In this document: one piece after another, positions 1 through 8,360 of the stretch
How the letters are laid out: the number at the start of each line of letters is the position of its first letter
Position numbering within the stretch: the first letter of the stretch is position 1
NCBI RefSeq assembly: GCF_003797765.1
Contig: NZ_RKMB01000003.1
Location: 62,001-126,000, forward strand
Length of the DNA: 64,000 nt
Origin: Ramlibacter sp. WS9
Lineage (GTDB): Bacteria; Pseudomonadota; Gammaproteobacteria; Burkholderiales; Burkholderiaceae_C
Direction: 5' to 3'
The notes under the pieces: generated by a model
The model's input: only the letters and a program-made list of their open reading frames with translations
Told to the model about the DNA's origin: nothing
Databases searched by the model: none
Program-made: the position numbers and the translations under genes

Positions 1-75
1 GCCCCGCAGGGCCTCCACGGCGGCGGCGTCTTCTTTCACACGAGCGTTGATTTCGATTCCGTTGAACACCGACAT
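1..75 (-). CDS. Partial CDS, N-terminus of an unidentified protein
   Basis: Only the first 25 codons are in the window, starting MSVFNGIEINARVKE from an ATG at 75 and running off the left edge. The gene starts 3 bp after the stop of the Bug gene and so is the third gene of the rraA-bug operon. The fragment is too short to name a family. It has no signal peptide, so a cytoplasmic enzyme acting after uptake is plausible but is inference. Confidence 0.6.
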   Translation of the reverse strand, partial: MSVFNGIEINARVKEDAAAVEALRG

Positions 76-78
76 ATT

Positions 79-1056
79 TCAATCTACCTTTGCGCCGGAG
101 CGCTTGACCACGGATTCCCACAAGGGCAGTTCCCTCGCGATGAACTTGGTGAACGCCTCAGGCGTTGTCTTGACATCCGCGGAGCCCATCTTGTCCAGGC
201 TCGCACGGACTTCCTTTGTTTCCAGCACGGCGTTGAGCGCCGTGTTCAGGCGTTGCACGAGAGCGGGCGGTGTGTTGGCCGGCGCGAACACGCCGTACCA
301 GTTCTCGGTCACGAAGTCGGGCATGCCCAGCTCCTTCATGGTGGGCACGTTGGGCAGGCTTGCGGAGCGCGCACTGCCCGTTGTGGCGAGGGCACGGACG
401 CGGCCCGACGTGAGCTGGGGACCGATCACGCTCATGGCCTCGAACGAGACTTGCACCTGTCCCGCCACCACGTCCTGGATCGCCGGCCCCGAGCCCTTGT
501 ATGGAATGTGGACGAGCGAGATCTTCTGCTCCAGCTTGAGCAGTTCACCCATCAGGTGTTGCGGGCTGCCGCTGCCGGCGGACGCGTAGCTGAGCTTGCC
601 CGGGTTCTTCTTCGCCAGGTCGACCAGCTGGCTGAGGTTGGCAGCCGGTACGCCCGAATGGACGTACAGCACCAGGGGAACCGAGGCGACCGGCCCGATC
701 GCGGCCAGGCCCTTCACTGGGTCCACCCGCAACTTGTAGAGATTGCGGTTGATCGCCACGCCGGTGTTGTTGCCCAGGAGCAGCGTGCAGCCATCGGGGG
801 CGGCCGTGGCGACGAACTCGGTGCCGATGTTGCCGCTCGCGCCGGCCTTGTTCTCGACGATCACGGTGGTTGCAAGTTCTTTCGCCAAACCCGGCTGGAC
901 CAGCCGCGCCAGCAGGTCGGTGGTGCCGCCCGGCGGATAAGGCGATACGAGCTTGACGGTAGCACAGGGATAGGCCGATTGCGCGAAGGCTCCCGCCGGA
1001 ATCGACAGCAGGGCCACGCCGAAGGCAATGGCGGACAGGACGGATGCGGTCTTCAT
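79..1056 (-). CDS. Bug/TctC-family tripartite tricarboxylate transporter receptor
   Basis: A 325-residue periplasmic solute receptor. Residues 1-26 form a Sec signal peptide ending AFAQ. The mature start has the family pattern (VKLVSPYPPGGTTD), followed by the ENKAGASGNIGTEFVA block and a YKGSGPA segment near residue 190. These proteins bind small carboxylates in a Venus-flytrap cleft, and in Burkholderiales they usually exist far in excess of TctA/TctB membrane partners. No such partner is encoded nearby. The start overlaps the rraA-like stop by 4 bp (ATGA), so the two genes are translationally coupled. The substrate is unknown; a hydroxy- or oxo-dicarboxylate handled by the RraA-like aldolase is a guess. 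Confidence 0.93.
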   Translation of the reverse strand: MKTASVLSAIAFGVALLSIPAGAFAQSAYPCATVKLVSPYPPGGTTDLLARLVQPGLAKELATTVIVENKAGASGNIGTEFVATAAPDGCTLLLGNNTGVAINRNLYKLRVDPVKGLAAIGPVASVPLVLYVHSGVPAANLSQLVDLAKKNPGKLSYASAGSGSPQHLMGELLKLEQKISLVHIPYKGSGPAIQDVVAGQVQVSFEAMSVIGPQLTSGRVRALATTGSARSASLPNVPTMKELGMPDFVTENWYGVFAPANTPPALVQRLNTALNAVLETKEVRASLDKMGSADVKTTPEAFTKFIARELPLWESVVKRSGAKVD

Positions 1057-1742
1057 GACGCCGCCAGAGGAGAATCCACGGCGCGTTGCAGCGTGTGGTA
1101 CTTGAACTGCTTGCGGGCTTCAACCAGGGGCATACCGCCCAGGGCCGCAGCGAGAATTTTCTCCTCGATCGTCCGGGTTTCGAGGGCCTTCGTGAGCACG
1201 TCTTGAATTCGGGCTCGCAGCACCACCACGATGCCGTCGGCGTCGCCAACGACGAGGTCCCCCGGGCACACGCGCACGTCGCCGAGCGACACCGGCTGCT
1301 CGTATGCCTCCACTTGCACGCGGTCCTTGCCGGTGCGCATGAAGCGGCCGTTGGCATACAGCGGGTAGCCTGCCTCGTCGGCTTCGGCGGTGTCGCGGCA
1401 CACGCCGTGGATCACCGTGCCCGCCAGGCCCTTGTGCGCAGCCAGGCGGCTCATGATGCCGCCCCACACGGTGCAGTCGAGGCGCCCGCCGTTGTCGAGC
1501 ACGGCCACGGTATCGGGTCCCAGCTTGTCGAGAAAGTCCCCCACCGTTCCCGGCGAGGAACGGTCGATCGGCGCGAAGCGCACGGTGTACGCGAAGCCGA
1601 ACAGCTTGGCGGGCCCGGCCACCGGGCGAATGCCCAGGGCGCTGCCCGGCAGCTTCAGCGCGTCGAGTGCGTCGGAGATTTCCGCAGTGGTGAGGGTTCG
1701 CGCTTGCGCGAACCAGTCGGTTTGGGTGATGTCGTTGTTCAT
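1053..1742 (-). CDS. RraA-like 4-hydroxy-4-methyl-2-oxoglutarate aldolase / oxaloacetate decarboxylase family
   Basis: A 229-residue RraA/HMG-aldolase fold protein. It carries the family catalytic pair in the segment GVCRDTAE (Arg116, Asp117), the preceding LDCTVWGGIMSRLAA block and the C-terminal PGDLVVGDADGIVVV signature. Members of this class II pyruvate aldolase family cleave 4-hydroxy-2-oxoacids to pyruvate plus another oxoacid or decarboxylate oxaloacetate; RraA itself is a catalytically dead RNase E inhibitor. The retained R-D pair argues for an enzyme. I chose the ATG at 1742; a TTG at 1778 would add 12 residues. The gene is divergent from the LysR gene at 1807 and overlaps the Bug start by 4 bp. 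Confidence 0.85.
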   Translation of the reverse strand: MNNDITQTDWFAQARTLTTAEISDALDALKLPGSALGIRPVAGPAKLFGFAYTVRFAPIDRSSPGTVGDFLDKLGPDTVAVLDNGGRLDCTVWGGIMSRLAAHKGLAGTVIHGVCRDTAEADEAGYPLYANGRFMRTGKDRVQVEAYEQPVSLGDVRVCPGDLVVGDADGIVVVLRARIQDVLTKALETRTIEEKILAAALGGMPLVEARKQFKYHTLQRAVDSPLAAS

Positions 1743-1784
1743 GGAGCGAATGATGGAACAGTGAATAAATGAATTCAACTTCCG

Positions 1785-1808
1785 ATTTCTGAACTAATAT
1801 TCAGAAAT
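1785..1808. promoter_or_regulatory. Perfect inverted repeat overlapping the LysR start codon
   Basis: Arms ATTTCTGAA (1785-1793) and TTCAGAAAT (1800-1808) are exact reverse complements around the spacer CTAATA. The right arm runs into the LysR ATG (1807-1809). The surrounding 64 bp between rraA-like and LysR are AT-rich. The site has the form of a LysR T-N11-A operator and would suit autoregulation plus control of the divergent operon. The binding role is inference. Confidence 0.65.
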
Positions 1809-2718
1809 GCTGAACCTGAAGCAGCTTCGGTACTTTTGCGAGGTCGTGGACTCCGGCAATGCCCGGACGGCCGCAGGCAAGTTGTTCGTGGCGGCAACGG
1901 CCATCAGCATGCAGATCAGCCAGTTCGAAGAATTGCTCGGCGGGCCTTTGTTCGACCGCAGCAGCCGGCCCATGACGCTGACGCCGCTCGGCGAATTCGT
2001 CTACGCGAAAGCGAAGGAGTTGCTGTCGGCCGCCAGGCGGCTCGAGCTGGAGGCCCAAGGCATCGCGGCCGGCAATCTCGGCTGGCTCGGTATCGGCTTC
2101 ACGCGATCCACGATCTTTTCGATCCTGCCCGAGGCGGTGCGCGCGATGCAGGCCGCCTATCCGAACGTGCGCATCGACCTGCTGGAGATCCTCACCGAGG
2201 AGCAGCCGGCAGCATTGCGCAGCGGCGTCATTCACCTTGCCATTGCGCGGACCCTTGGAGCGTTCATCCGTGAGCCGGACCTGCACTACACAGAGCTGTT
2301 CGACGATCCTCTCGTCGCCGCCCTGCCGCTCCAGCATCCGCTGATTGCGCGTGACTCGTTGAATGCCGCGGACCTGGAGGCGCTGCCCTACATCAGCTAC
2401 CCGAAGGTGGCCAACGCGCATTTCTCCCGGCAGGTGCTCAACATCCTGGAGCTGGCCGGCGCCAAGGTCCAGGTCGGTCACGAGGCCAAGGAGATCCACA
2501 CGGCGCTGGCGCTGGTGGCCGCGGGCCTGGGGACGACGGTGGTGGGCCGAAGCGTCGCGGCCAACAACCGGACCGACATTCGCTTCGTGCCCATTGCCGA
2601 CCTGGAAGTCCATAGCAAGGTCCTTGCCGTTCGAAAGAGCGGCCTGGTTCATCCGTTGGCCGACGCTCTTCTGGCCAAGCTGCGCGAGCAGGTGCCGCAC
2701 GAGCGCCCAGCAGGATGA
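1807..2718 (+). CDS. LysR-family transcriptional regulator
   Basis: A 303-residue protein with an N-terminal winged helix-turn-helix (LKQLRYFCEVVDSGNARTAA, residues 4-23, then AISMQISQFEELLG) and a periplasmic-binding-protein-like effector domain from about residue 90. It is divergent from the rraA-bug operon and separated from it by 64 bp containing the inverted repeat at 1785-1808, so it probably regulates that operon and itself. No ribosome-binding site is visible before the ATG; the start codon sits inside the operator-like repeat, so the transcript may be nearly leaderless. The effector is probably the substrate of the neighbouring Bug/aldolase, by inference. Confidence 0.92.
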   Translation: MLNLKQLRYFCEVVDSGNARTAAGKLFVAATAISMQISQFEELLGGPLFDRSSRPMTLTPLGEFVYAKAKELLSAARRLELEAQGIAAGNLGWLGIGFTRSTIFSILPEAVRAMQAAYPNVRIDLLEILTEEQPAALRSGVIHLAIARTLGAFIREPDLHYTELFDDPLVAALPLQHPLIARDSLNAADLEALPYISYPKVANAHFSRQVLNILELAGAKVQVGHEAKEIHTALALVAAGLGTTVVGRSVAANNRTDIRFVPIADLEVHSKVLAVRKSGLVHPLADALLAKLREQVPHERPAG

Positions 2719-2722
2719 AGCT

Positions 2723-3616
2723 TCAGATTCCCCGATTGTTCGGATTCTTGTAGGCCTCGCGCACTGCGGGCGACATGGGGAAGTTCAGGTTGATGTTGGC
2801 CGGCGGCACAGGGCGGGTGAACCACTTGGCGTAGAGCTCGTTGATTTCCCCGCTCTTCATCACGGCGGCCACCGTCCTGTCGACCAGCGTCTTGAACTGG
2901 ATGTCGTCCTTGCGGTACATGAAGCCGTAGGGCTCGTCGCGCAGGCGTTCGTCCAGTATCTTGTATTCGCCCGGATTGCGGACTTGCGCGATCAGCCCGG
3001 CGAGCTGCACGTCTTCCAGGATCATCGCGACAGCACGGTCCGACGAGAGCATCAGGAACGCTTCGGAAATGTCCTTGCCGGACACCTCCGCGATGTCCAC
3101 CTTCTCGCTGCGGCGGTAGGCACGCAGCAATTGAATCGCCGTGCTGCCGGTCACGGTCGCCACTCGCTTGCCGTCGAGGTGCGCCATGCTGTCGACGCCC
3201 GAAGTCTTCTTGACCGCAGCGGCCACGCTCCCCACGAAGTGCGTCGGCGCGAAATCCACTTGCTGGCCGCGCGCAACGGTGTTCGTGGTGGTGCTGCATT
3301 CGAGGTCGACAGTTCCGTTTTGCACCAGCGGGATGCGGTTGGCCGGCGTCACGATCGTGTACTGGACCCTGAGTTTCGGCATGTCGAGCTTCGCCTTCAC
3401 CGCCTCCACAACTTTCATGCACAAGTCGGCCGAGAAGCCGATCGGATTGGCGTCTGCACTGGTCTTGTACGAGAAGGGGAACGAGGCGTCCCGGCCGCCA
3501 AGCTGGATGACACCGGTCTCCTTGATCTTCTGCAGCGTGTCCTTCGGCTGGGCGTGAGCGGTCACGGTTTGCAGAGCAAGAACGGCCGCGGCGGCAAGGG
3601 CAAGTTTCAGTTTCAT
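2723..3616 (-). CDS. Amino-acid ABC transporter substrate-binding protein (GltI/AatJ type), orphan
   Basis: A 297-residue periplasmic protein with a signal peptide (residues 1-22, ending AHAQ) and the family-3 solute-binding layout: GVIQLGGRDASFPFSY at the ligand cleft, then VDLECSTTTNT near residue 130, typical of glutamate/aspartate receptors. No permease or ATPase gene lies beside it. It is the last gene of the minus-strand operon that starts at 8896 and overlaps the alpha/beta hydrolase by 4 bp. It may share a membrane complex encoded elsewhere. It lies tail-to-tail with the LysR gene, 4 bp apart. Confidence 0.88.
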   Translation of the reverse strand: MKLKLALAAAAVLALQTVTAHAQPKDTLQKIKETGVIQLGGRDASFPFSYKTSADANPIGFSADLCMKVVEAVKAKLDMPKLRVQYTIVTPANRIPLVQNGTVDLECSTTTNTVARGQQVDFAPTHFVGSVAAAVKKTSGVDSMAHLDGKRVATVTGSTAIQLLRAYRRSEKVDIAEVSGKDISEAFLMLSSDRAVAMILEDVQLAGLIAQVRNPGEYKILDERLRDEPYGFMYRKDDIQFKTLVDRTVAAVMKSGEINELYAKWFTRPVPPANINLNFPMSPAVREAYKNPNNRGI

Positions 3617-4263
3617 GAAGTCTCCATATGGGATAGAACGAGTGAGCGCAGCACGTGAAGCCGGCCCGTGAAGAAATGGTCCGCGCCCGGAACGACGGTG
3701 ACCGGTTGGGCGTGCGGCCTTGCCCAGTCCAGCACGGCCTTCAGCGGCACGCGCTCGTCGAGCTCGCCATGAACGACGAGCGCGTCCGGGATGCCGCCTG
3801 GCGTGTCGTAGCGGCGTTGGCCATCGACATCGCCGGTCGGCATTCCGGCCAGGCAGACACGCCAGGGCGGCGTGGCGCGCTCGGCCATCGACCGCGCCAC
3901 GCGTGCCAGGACGAAGGCCCCGAAGGAAAAGCCGATCAATGCCAACCGCAGGTCCGGGCGGATTTCACGCAGCACTGCGCAGAGCGCAAGAACGTCCTCC
4001 GTCTCGCCCAGGCCAGCGTCATGCGCTCCTGCGCTGCGCCCGACCCCGCGAAAGTTCGGACGCGCCACCAGCCAACCAGCCTCCGCGAGTCCGCGCGCAA
4101 GCATGTGCGGCACCTTGTGCGTCGCATGCCCTCCAAGCAGTGGCTGCGGGTGCGCGACGACGGCAATGCCGGCTGCGGGGCCCTTCGGGAGATCGATGAG
4201 GACCTCCATCGGGCCGACAGGCCCGTCCAGCAATTGCGGACCGCTTTCGCGCAGGTCAAACAT
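3613..4263 (-). CDS. Alpha/beta hydrolase (dienelactone-hydrolase-like)
   Basis: A 216-residue single-domain alpha/beta hydrolase without signal peptide. The catalytic triad is visible: nucleophile elbow GFSFG with Ser113, acid Asp169 in VVHGELDERVP, and His196 in PGADHFF. The fold also shows the oxyanion segment AHPQPLLGGH near residue 40. The family includes CocE/DLH-like esterases and the small hydrolases often annotated YfhR-like. It starts 3 bp after the Bug stop and overlaps the ABC receptor start by 4 bp. The substrate is not predictable; an ester, lactone or thioester in the same pathway is possible. Confidence 0.85.
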   Translation of the reverse strand: MFDLRESGPQLLDGPVGPMEVLIDLPKGPAAGIAVVAHPQPLLGGHATHKVPHMLARGLAEAGWLVARPNFRGVGRSAGAHDAGLGETEDVLALCAVLREIRPDLRLALIGFSFGAFVLARVARSMAERATPPWRVCLAGMPTGDVDGQRRYDTPGGIPDALVVHGELDERVPLKAVLDWARPHAQPVTVVPGADHFFTGRLHVLRSLVLSHMETS

Positions 4264-4266
4264 GGG

Positions 4267-5262
4267 TCAATCGGCGAACTGGCCAGCCGCCTTGATCACC
4301 GGCCCATAGCGCTGCGTCTCCTGCTGCAGCCAGCTCTGCAGGCCAAGAGGGGTGAGTTTGTCGTCCGTGGGGATCACGGCGCCCAGTTCGGCGAGCCGCA
4401 CCGCCACCGCCGGATCCTTCAGCGCGGCCCTGAGCGCGGCGCCAAACTTGTCTACCGCTTCCTTGGGCGTGCCCTTTGGCGCGTAGATGCCGTGCCACAC
4501 GACGACCTCGAAGCCCTTCAAACCCTGTTCGGCGAGCGTGGGCGTGTCGGGCAAGGTCTTGAGCCGGCTCGGAGTCGTCACGCCGAAAAGCTTCACCGAC
4601 CCCGCCTTGATGTGGGCCGTGGTGGACGTCGTCTGGTCGCACAACAGGTCGACCTGCCCGGCCAGCAAGGCATTCATCGCCGGGCCGGTCCCTTGGTAGG
4701 GCACGGTCGTCAGGTCGACTCCGACGGCCTGGCGAAAGAGCATGCCGCACAAATGGGAAACGGCGCCCAGGCCGGCATGCGCCAGGTTGACCTTGTCCCC
4801 GCTGGTCTTCAGGTACGCAAGCAGTTCCTTGAAGTCCCTGGCGGGCAGATCCTTGCGCCCGATCACCGTCATCGGCACGTCGATGACCTGGCTCACGTAC
4901 TCGAAATCCGCGAGCGGGTTGTAGGGCAACTTGCGGTACAACGCCGGTGCCGTCGCCATGCCGTTGTGGTGGATGAGGAAGGTGTAGCCGTCGGGCGCGG
5001 CGCGCGCCACGGTGGCTGCGGCAATGGTTCCGCCGGCACCCACCTTGTTCTCGATCACCACCGTCTGGTTGAGGGACTTCGTCATCACCGCACCCAAGGT
5101 GCGGGCCACCACGTCGGTCGGCCCACCGGCGGCGAATGGCACGACCAAGGTGATGGCCTTGCTCGGATACGTTTGCGCGGAAGCCGCAAGCGGCAGGGCG
5201 AGGCATGCCAGCATCGCTCCAGCGACAGCTGCCGCGCGCCGCATCATGTTCAAAGTTTTCAT
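4267..5262 (-). CDS. Bug/TctC-family receptor
   Basis: A 331-residue periplasmic receptor with signal peptide MKTLNMMRRAAAVAGAMLAC... ending SAQT. It has the PAGGPTDVVAR-type cleft loop, the IENKVGAGGTIAAATVA block and YQGTGPAMNALLAGQVDL. It is the second Bug of the operon that also encodes a thiamine-diphosphate decarboxylase and an aldehyde dehydrogenase. The two Bugs (this one and 6776-7744) flank the dehydrogenase and are clearly different sequences, so they may bind related but distinct acids. No TctA/B gene is present. Confidence 0.92.
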   Translation of the reverse strand: MKTLNMMRRAAAVAGAMLACLALPLAASAQTYPSKAITLVVPFAAGGPTDVVARTLGAVMTKSLNQTVVIENKVGAGGTIAAATVARAAPDGYTFLIHHNGMATAPALYRKLPYNPLADFEYVSQVIDVPMTVIGRKDLPARDFKELLAYLKTSGDKVNLAHAGLGAVSHLCGMLFRQAVGVDLTTVPYQGTGPAMNALLAGQVDLLCDQTTSTTAHIKAGSVKLFGVTTPSRLKTLPDTPTLAEQGLKGFEVVVWHGIYAPKGTPKEAVDKFGAALRAALKDPAVAVRLAELGAVIPTDDKLTPLGLQSWLQQETQRYGPVIKAAGQFAD

Positions 5263-5292
5263 TTCGTTTTTTCCCCAACGTGTCAGGTCTGC

Positions 5293-6771
5293 TCAACGCA
5301 TCACGAATGGATTGCCCGCGACCGCGCCGCTGTTGATCCACACGCTTTTCACCTGCAGGTACTCGCGGATCGCGTCGATTCCGTTCTCGCGGCCGAGGCC
5401 GGAATCCTTGTAGCCGCCGAAGGGCGCCAGGTAGCTGATCGCGCGGTAGGTGTTGATCCACACCGTTCCGGCCTGCAGCTTCTCGGACATGCGAAGGGCC
5501 CGGCCGATGTCGCTCGTCCACACCGCGGCGGCCAGGCCGAAGCGCACGTCGTTCGCGATCGCCACGGCCTCGGCCTCGTCCTTGAAGCGCAGGATGGAGA
5601 GCACCGGGCCGAACACCTCCTCCTGCGCGATGCGCATGTCGTTGCGCACGCCGCCGAAGATCGTCGGCTGCACGAACCAGCCGTCGCCGCATTCCGGCGC
5701 GTTGCCGCGCTCGCCGCCCAGCAGGAGGGTGGCGCCCTCCTGGCGGGCCACGGTGATGTACTCGAGCACCTTCTTGAACTGCGGCGGCGTGGTGACCGGG
5801 CCCACCTGCGTGCTCGCATCCATCGGGTCGCCCATGCGCGCTGTTTTTGCCACCGCCAGCAGCTTCGCCACGAAGTCGTCGTAGATGCTGTCTTGCACCA
5901 GCAGGCGCGAGCCGGCGATGCAGGTCTGGCCGGTGGCCGCGAAGATGCCCGAGATGGCACCAAACACCGCTTGGTCGAGGTCCGCGTCTGCAAACACGAT
6001 GTTGGGCGACTTTCCGCCCAGTTCCATGGCCGTGTGCTTGAAGTGTCGCGCCGCTTTCTCGTTGATGATGCGTCCGGTGGTGTCCGAGCCGGTGAAGCTG
6101 ATCTTGCGCACCAACGGGTGCTCGACCAGCGGCGTGCCGACTTCTGAGCCGAAGCCCGTGACCACGTTGAACACGCCCGGCGGAAATCCAGCCTCGTCGA
6201 ACAGTTCGGCAAACTCGAGCGTCGAAGCCGATGTGAACTCTGAAGGCTTGACGACGATGGTGCAGCCGGCGGCGAGGGCCGGGGCAATCTTCCAGCTCGC
6301 CAGCATCAGCGGCGAGTTCCACGGCGTGATGGCGGCCACCACGCCCAGCGGCTCATGGCGCGTGAAGCTGAAGTAGCCCTTCTTGTCCAGCGGCAAGGTC
6401 GCGCCCTGGATCTTGTCGGCGAGGCCGCCGTAGTAGTAGTACCACTGGGGGATGTAGTTCAGCTGGCCCAGCATCTCCGCCAGCAGCTTGCCGTTGTCGC
6501 GGACTTCGATGGCCGCCAGCTTGGCCGCGTCGCGCGCGATGAGGTCGCCTAGCCGATGCAGCAGCATGCCGCGTTGGCTGGCCGACATCTCCGCCCATGG
6601 GCCTTGGGTGACTGCGCGATGGGCGGCCTGCACGGCGAGGTCCACGTCACGCGCGTCGGCGCGTGGAATTTCCGCCCAGGCCTGGCCGGTGTAGGGGTTC
6701 TGGGTTTCGAACCAGGTCCCGCCTTCGGGGTCCACCGACTGGCCGTCGATTCGCAACTGGTATCGCTTCAT
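5293..6771 (-). CDS. NAD(P)-dependent aldehyde dehydrogenase
   Basis: A 492-residue ALDH-superfamily enzyme of normal length. Key residues are visible: Asn152 (TPWN), Lys175 (VVKPSE), general base Glu250 (MELGGKSPN), FTGSDTTG cofactor loop near 226, and nucleophile Cys284 (TGQTCIAGS). I used the ATG at 6771, which follows the Bug stop by 4 bp; an upstream extension to 6825 would overlap the Bug gene and has no family similarity. In context it probably oxidises the aldehyde released by the two-subunit 2-oxoacid decarboxylase encoded upstream in the same operon. The overall sequence resembles betaine- or aromatic-aldehyde dehydrogenases; the true substrate is unknown. Confidence 0.93.
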   Translation of the reverse strand: MKRYQLRIDGQSVDPEGGTWFETQNPYTGQAWAEIPRADARDVDLAVQAAHRAVTQGPWAEMSASQRGMLLHRLGDLIARDAAKLAAIEVRDNGKLLAEMLGQLNYIPQWYYYYGGLADKIQGATLPLDKKGYFSFTRHEPLGVVAAITPWNSPLMLASWKIAPALAAGCTIVVKPSEFTSASTLEFAELFDEAGFPPGVFNVVTGFGSEVGTPLVEHPLVRKISFTGSDTTGRIINEKAARHFKHTAMELGGKSPNIVFADADLDQAVFGAISGIFAATGQTCIAGSRLLVQDSIYDDFVAKLLAVAKTARMGDPMDASTQVGPVTTPPQFKKVLEYITVARQEGATLLLGGERGNAPECGDGWFVQPTIFGGVRNDMRIAQEEVFGPVLSILRFKDEAEAVAIANDVRFGLAAAVWTSDIGRALRMSEKLQAGTVWINTYRAISYLAPFGGYKDSGLGRENGIDAIREYLQVKSVWINSGAVAGNPFVMR

Positions 6772-6775
6772 GGCG

Positions 6776-7744
6776 CTACTCGATCTTGGCGCCACTGAGC
6801 TTGACGAGGTCGCGGTAGCGATCAAGCTCCGACGTCCAGAAGGACGCGAATGCGGCGGGGGTGGATGTCTTGGGTTCGGCGCCCATGTCCTGGAGCCGTT
6901 TGGCGATCTCGGGCTTTTGCAGTGCCGCGGTCATGGCGTTGTTCAGCCTCTCGACCACCGCGGCCGGCGTGCCCTTGGGCGCCGCCATGCCGAACCAGGT
7001 GCTCAGCTGCACGCCCGGCCACCCCAGTTCGGCAAATGTCGGAATGTCGGGAACAGCCGCCAGGCGCCGCTCGGAAGCAACGGCAAGGCCTCGCACCTTC
7101 CCGCCCTGGATCATCGCGACGGCCCCGTTGTCGAACATGAAATCGATCTGTCCACCGATCAGGTCCACCATCGCCGGCGCGTTGCCCTTGTACGGGACGT
7201 GCTGGGCGTCGACTTTGGCGACGGACTTGAACAACTCCGCGCTGAGGTGGCCGGAGTTGCCGTTGCCGCCGGACCCGTAGGCCAGCTTGCCAGGGTTCGC
7301 CTTCGCCGCAGCGACGATGTCTTTCGGCGACTTGTAGGGTGAGGCCGCGGGCACGATGAGGATGCTCGGGGACAGTGCGATGGGCGCGACCGGCACGAAG
7401 TCAGTGATCGGGTGGAAGCCGATCTTGGTGAACAGCGCGGGGCTTGCCGCGTTGGTCGTGCTCGTCGCCAGCAGCAGCGTGTAGCCATCGGGCTGCGAAC
7501 GCACGAACTGCTGTGTGCCGATGTTGCCGGAGGCACCCGCGGCGTTCTCCACAAAGACGCTCTGGCCCAACTCCACGGCCAGGGCGCCGGCGACCAGCCG
7601 GCCGATCGCGTCGGCCGAGCCGCCCGGCGGCCAGGTCACGACCAGTTTGATCGGCTTGGCCGGGTAGGCCTGCGCGAGCGCGGGCAGCGGCGCCAGCGTG
7701 AGCGCGAAGAGAAGGCCCAAGGTCTTCCACACAACTGACGTCAT
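6776..7744 (-). CDS. Bug/TctC-family receptor
   Basis: A 322-residue periplasmic receptor with Sec signal peptide (residues 1-25, ending ALAQ). It has the WPPGGSADAIGRL loop, VENAAGASGNIGTQQFVR and YKGNAPAMVDLIGGQIDF. A clear Shine-Dalgarno (AAGGAGA) precedes the ATG at 7744. It lies between the decarboxylase beta subunit and the aldehyde dehydrogenase, which suggests that it captures the oxoacid or hydroxyacid feeding this pathway. That link is inference from gene order. Confidence 0.93.
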   Translation of the reverse strand: MTSVVWKTLGLLFALTLAPLPALAQAYPAKPIKLVVTWPPGGSADAIGRLVAGALAVELGQSVFVENAAGASGNIGTQQFVRSQPDGYTLLLATSTTNAASPALFTKIGFHPITDFVPVAPIALSPSILIVPAASPYKSPKDIVAAAKANPGKLAYGSGGNGNSGHLSAELFKSVAKVDAQHVPYKGNAPAMVDLIGGQIDFMFDNGAVAMIQGGKVRGLAVASERRLAAVPDIPTFAELGWPGVQLSTWFGMAAPKGTPAAVVERLNNAMTAALQKPEIAKRLQDMGAEPKTSTPAAFASFWTSELDRYRDLVKLSGAKIE

Positions 7745-7766
7745 CGCGTTGTCTCCTTGGATGGAA

Positions 7767-8360
7767 TCAGAAGGGCTCGAAGCCGAGCGCGGCGCGAAAG
7801 CGGTTCTTGATATGGACGCCGTCGCGCGGCGGCAGGGCCCGGGGCGGTTCGTTCGCGGCGATGCGCACCTGCACGAACGTTGTTCCCTGCCGAGCCGCGG
7901 CCCGGTCCGCTATCTCGCCGCAACGCTCAATGCTGTCGACGGCAAAGGCACTCGCGATACCGCAGCCCTTCGCCACGGCGACCAGGTCGGTGCCCAGGCT
8001 CGTGTGGCTGCGCTGCATGCCGGTTTCGCCGAAGTGACCGTTGTCGAGCACCACGATCGTGAGGTTGCGGGGCTGCTTTGCCGCGATGGTGGCCAGGCTG
8101 CCGATTCCCATCAGCTGTTCGCCGTCTCCGGTGACCACGACCACGGACTTGTCCGGCTGCGCGAGGGCGAGCCCCAGGGCCAACGAGGTGGAACCGCCCA
8201 TCGCGCCCCAGAGGTAGTAGTTCTTGTCGCGATCGCCGGCTGCGAAGACGTCATAAGAGGCGGAGCCGAGGCCTGTGACGACCAGAGCTTCCGGCAACGC
8301 GCCCAGAAGCCTGGAGACGAATTCGCGGCGGTCGGCCGTCTTGCTGATGCCGTTGTTCAT
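7767..8360 (-). CDS. Thiamine-diphosphate 2-oxoacid decarboxylase, beta (TPP-binding) subunit
   Basis: A 197-residue protein matching the C-terminal ThDP domain of sulfopyruvate/phosphonopyruvate decarboxylases. The ThDP motif begins GDGE (78-81) and ends with DN at 106-107, about 27 residues later, as in the family. The ATG at 8360 shares one base with the alpha-subunit stop (TGATG), which fixes the start and indicates coupling. Split alpha/beta enzymes of this type include ComDE (sulfopyruvate decarboxylase). The acid decarboxylated here is unknown. The downstream aldehyde dehydrogenase suggests that the product aldehyde is oxidised to an acid. Confidence 0.88.
   Translation of the reverse strand: MNNGISKTADRREFVSRLLGALPEALVVTGLGSASYDVFAAGDRDKNYYLWGAMGGSTSLALGLALAQPDKSVVVVTGDGEQLMGIGSLATIAAKQPRNLTIVVLDNGHFGETGMQRSHTSLGTDLVAVAKGCGIASAFAVDSIERCGEIADRAAARQGTTFVQVRIAANEPPRALPPRDGVHIKNRFRAALGFEPF

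Noticed and set aside
1053-1742. Naming the gene RraA, the RNase E regulator
   Set aside because: Retains the aldolase catalytic Arg-Asp pair and sits with a Bug receptor and LysR gene, so an enzyme is more likely.
3655-6147. Open frame of 830 codons on the plus strand
   Set aside because: Antisense to well-supported hydrolase, Bug and aldehyde dehydrogenase genes; composition is the Arg/His-rich type produced by GC-rich shadow frames and no domain is recognisable.
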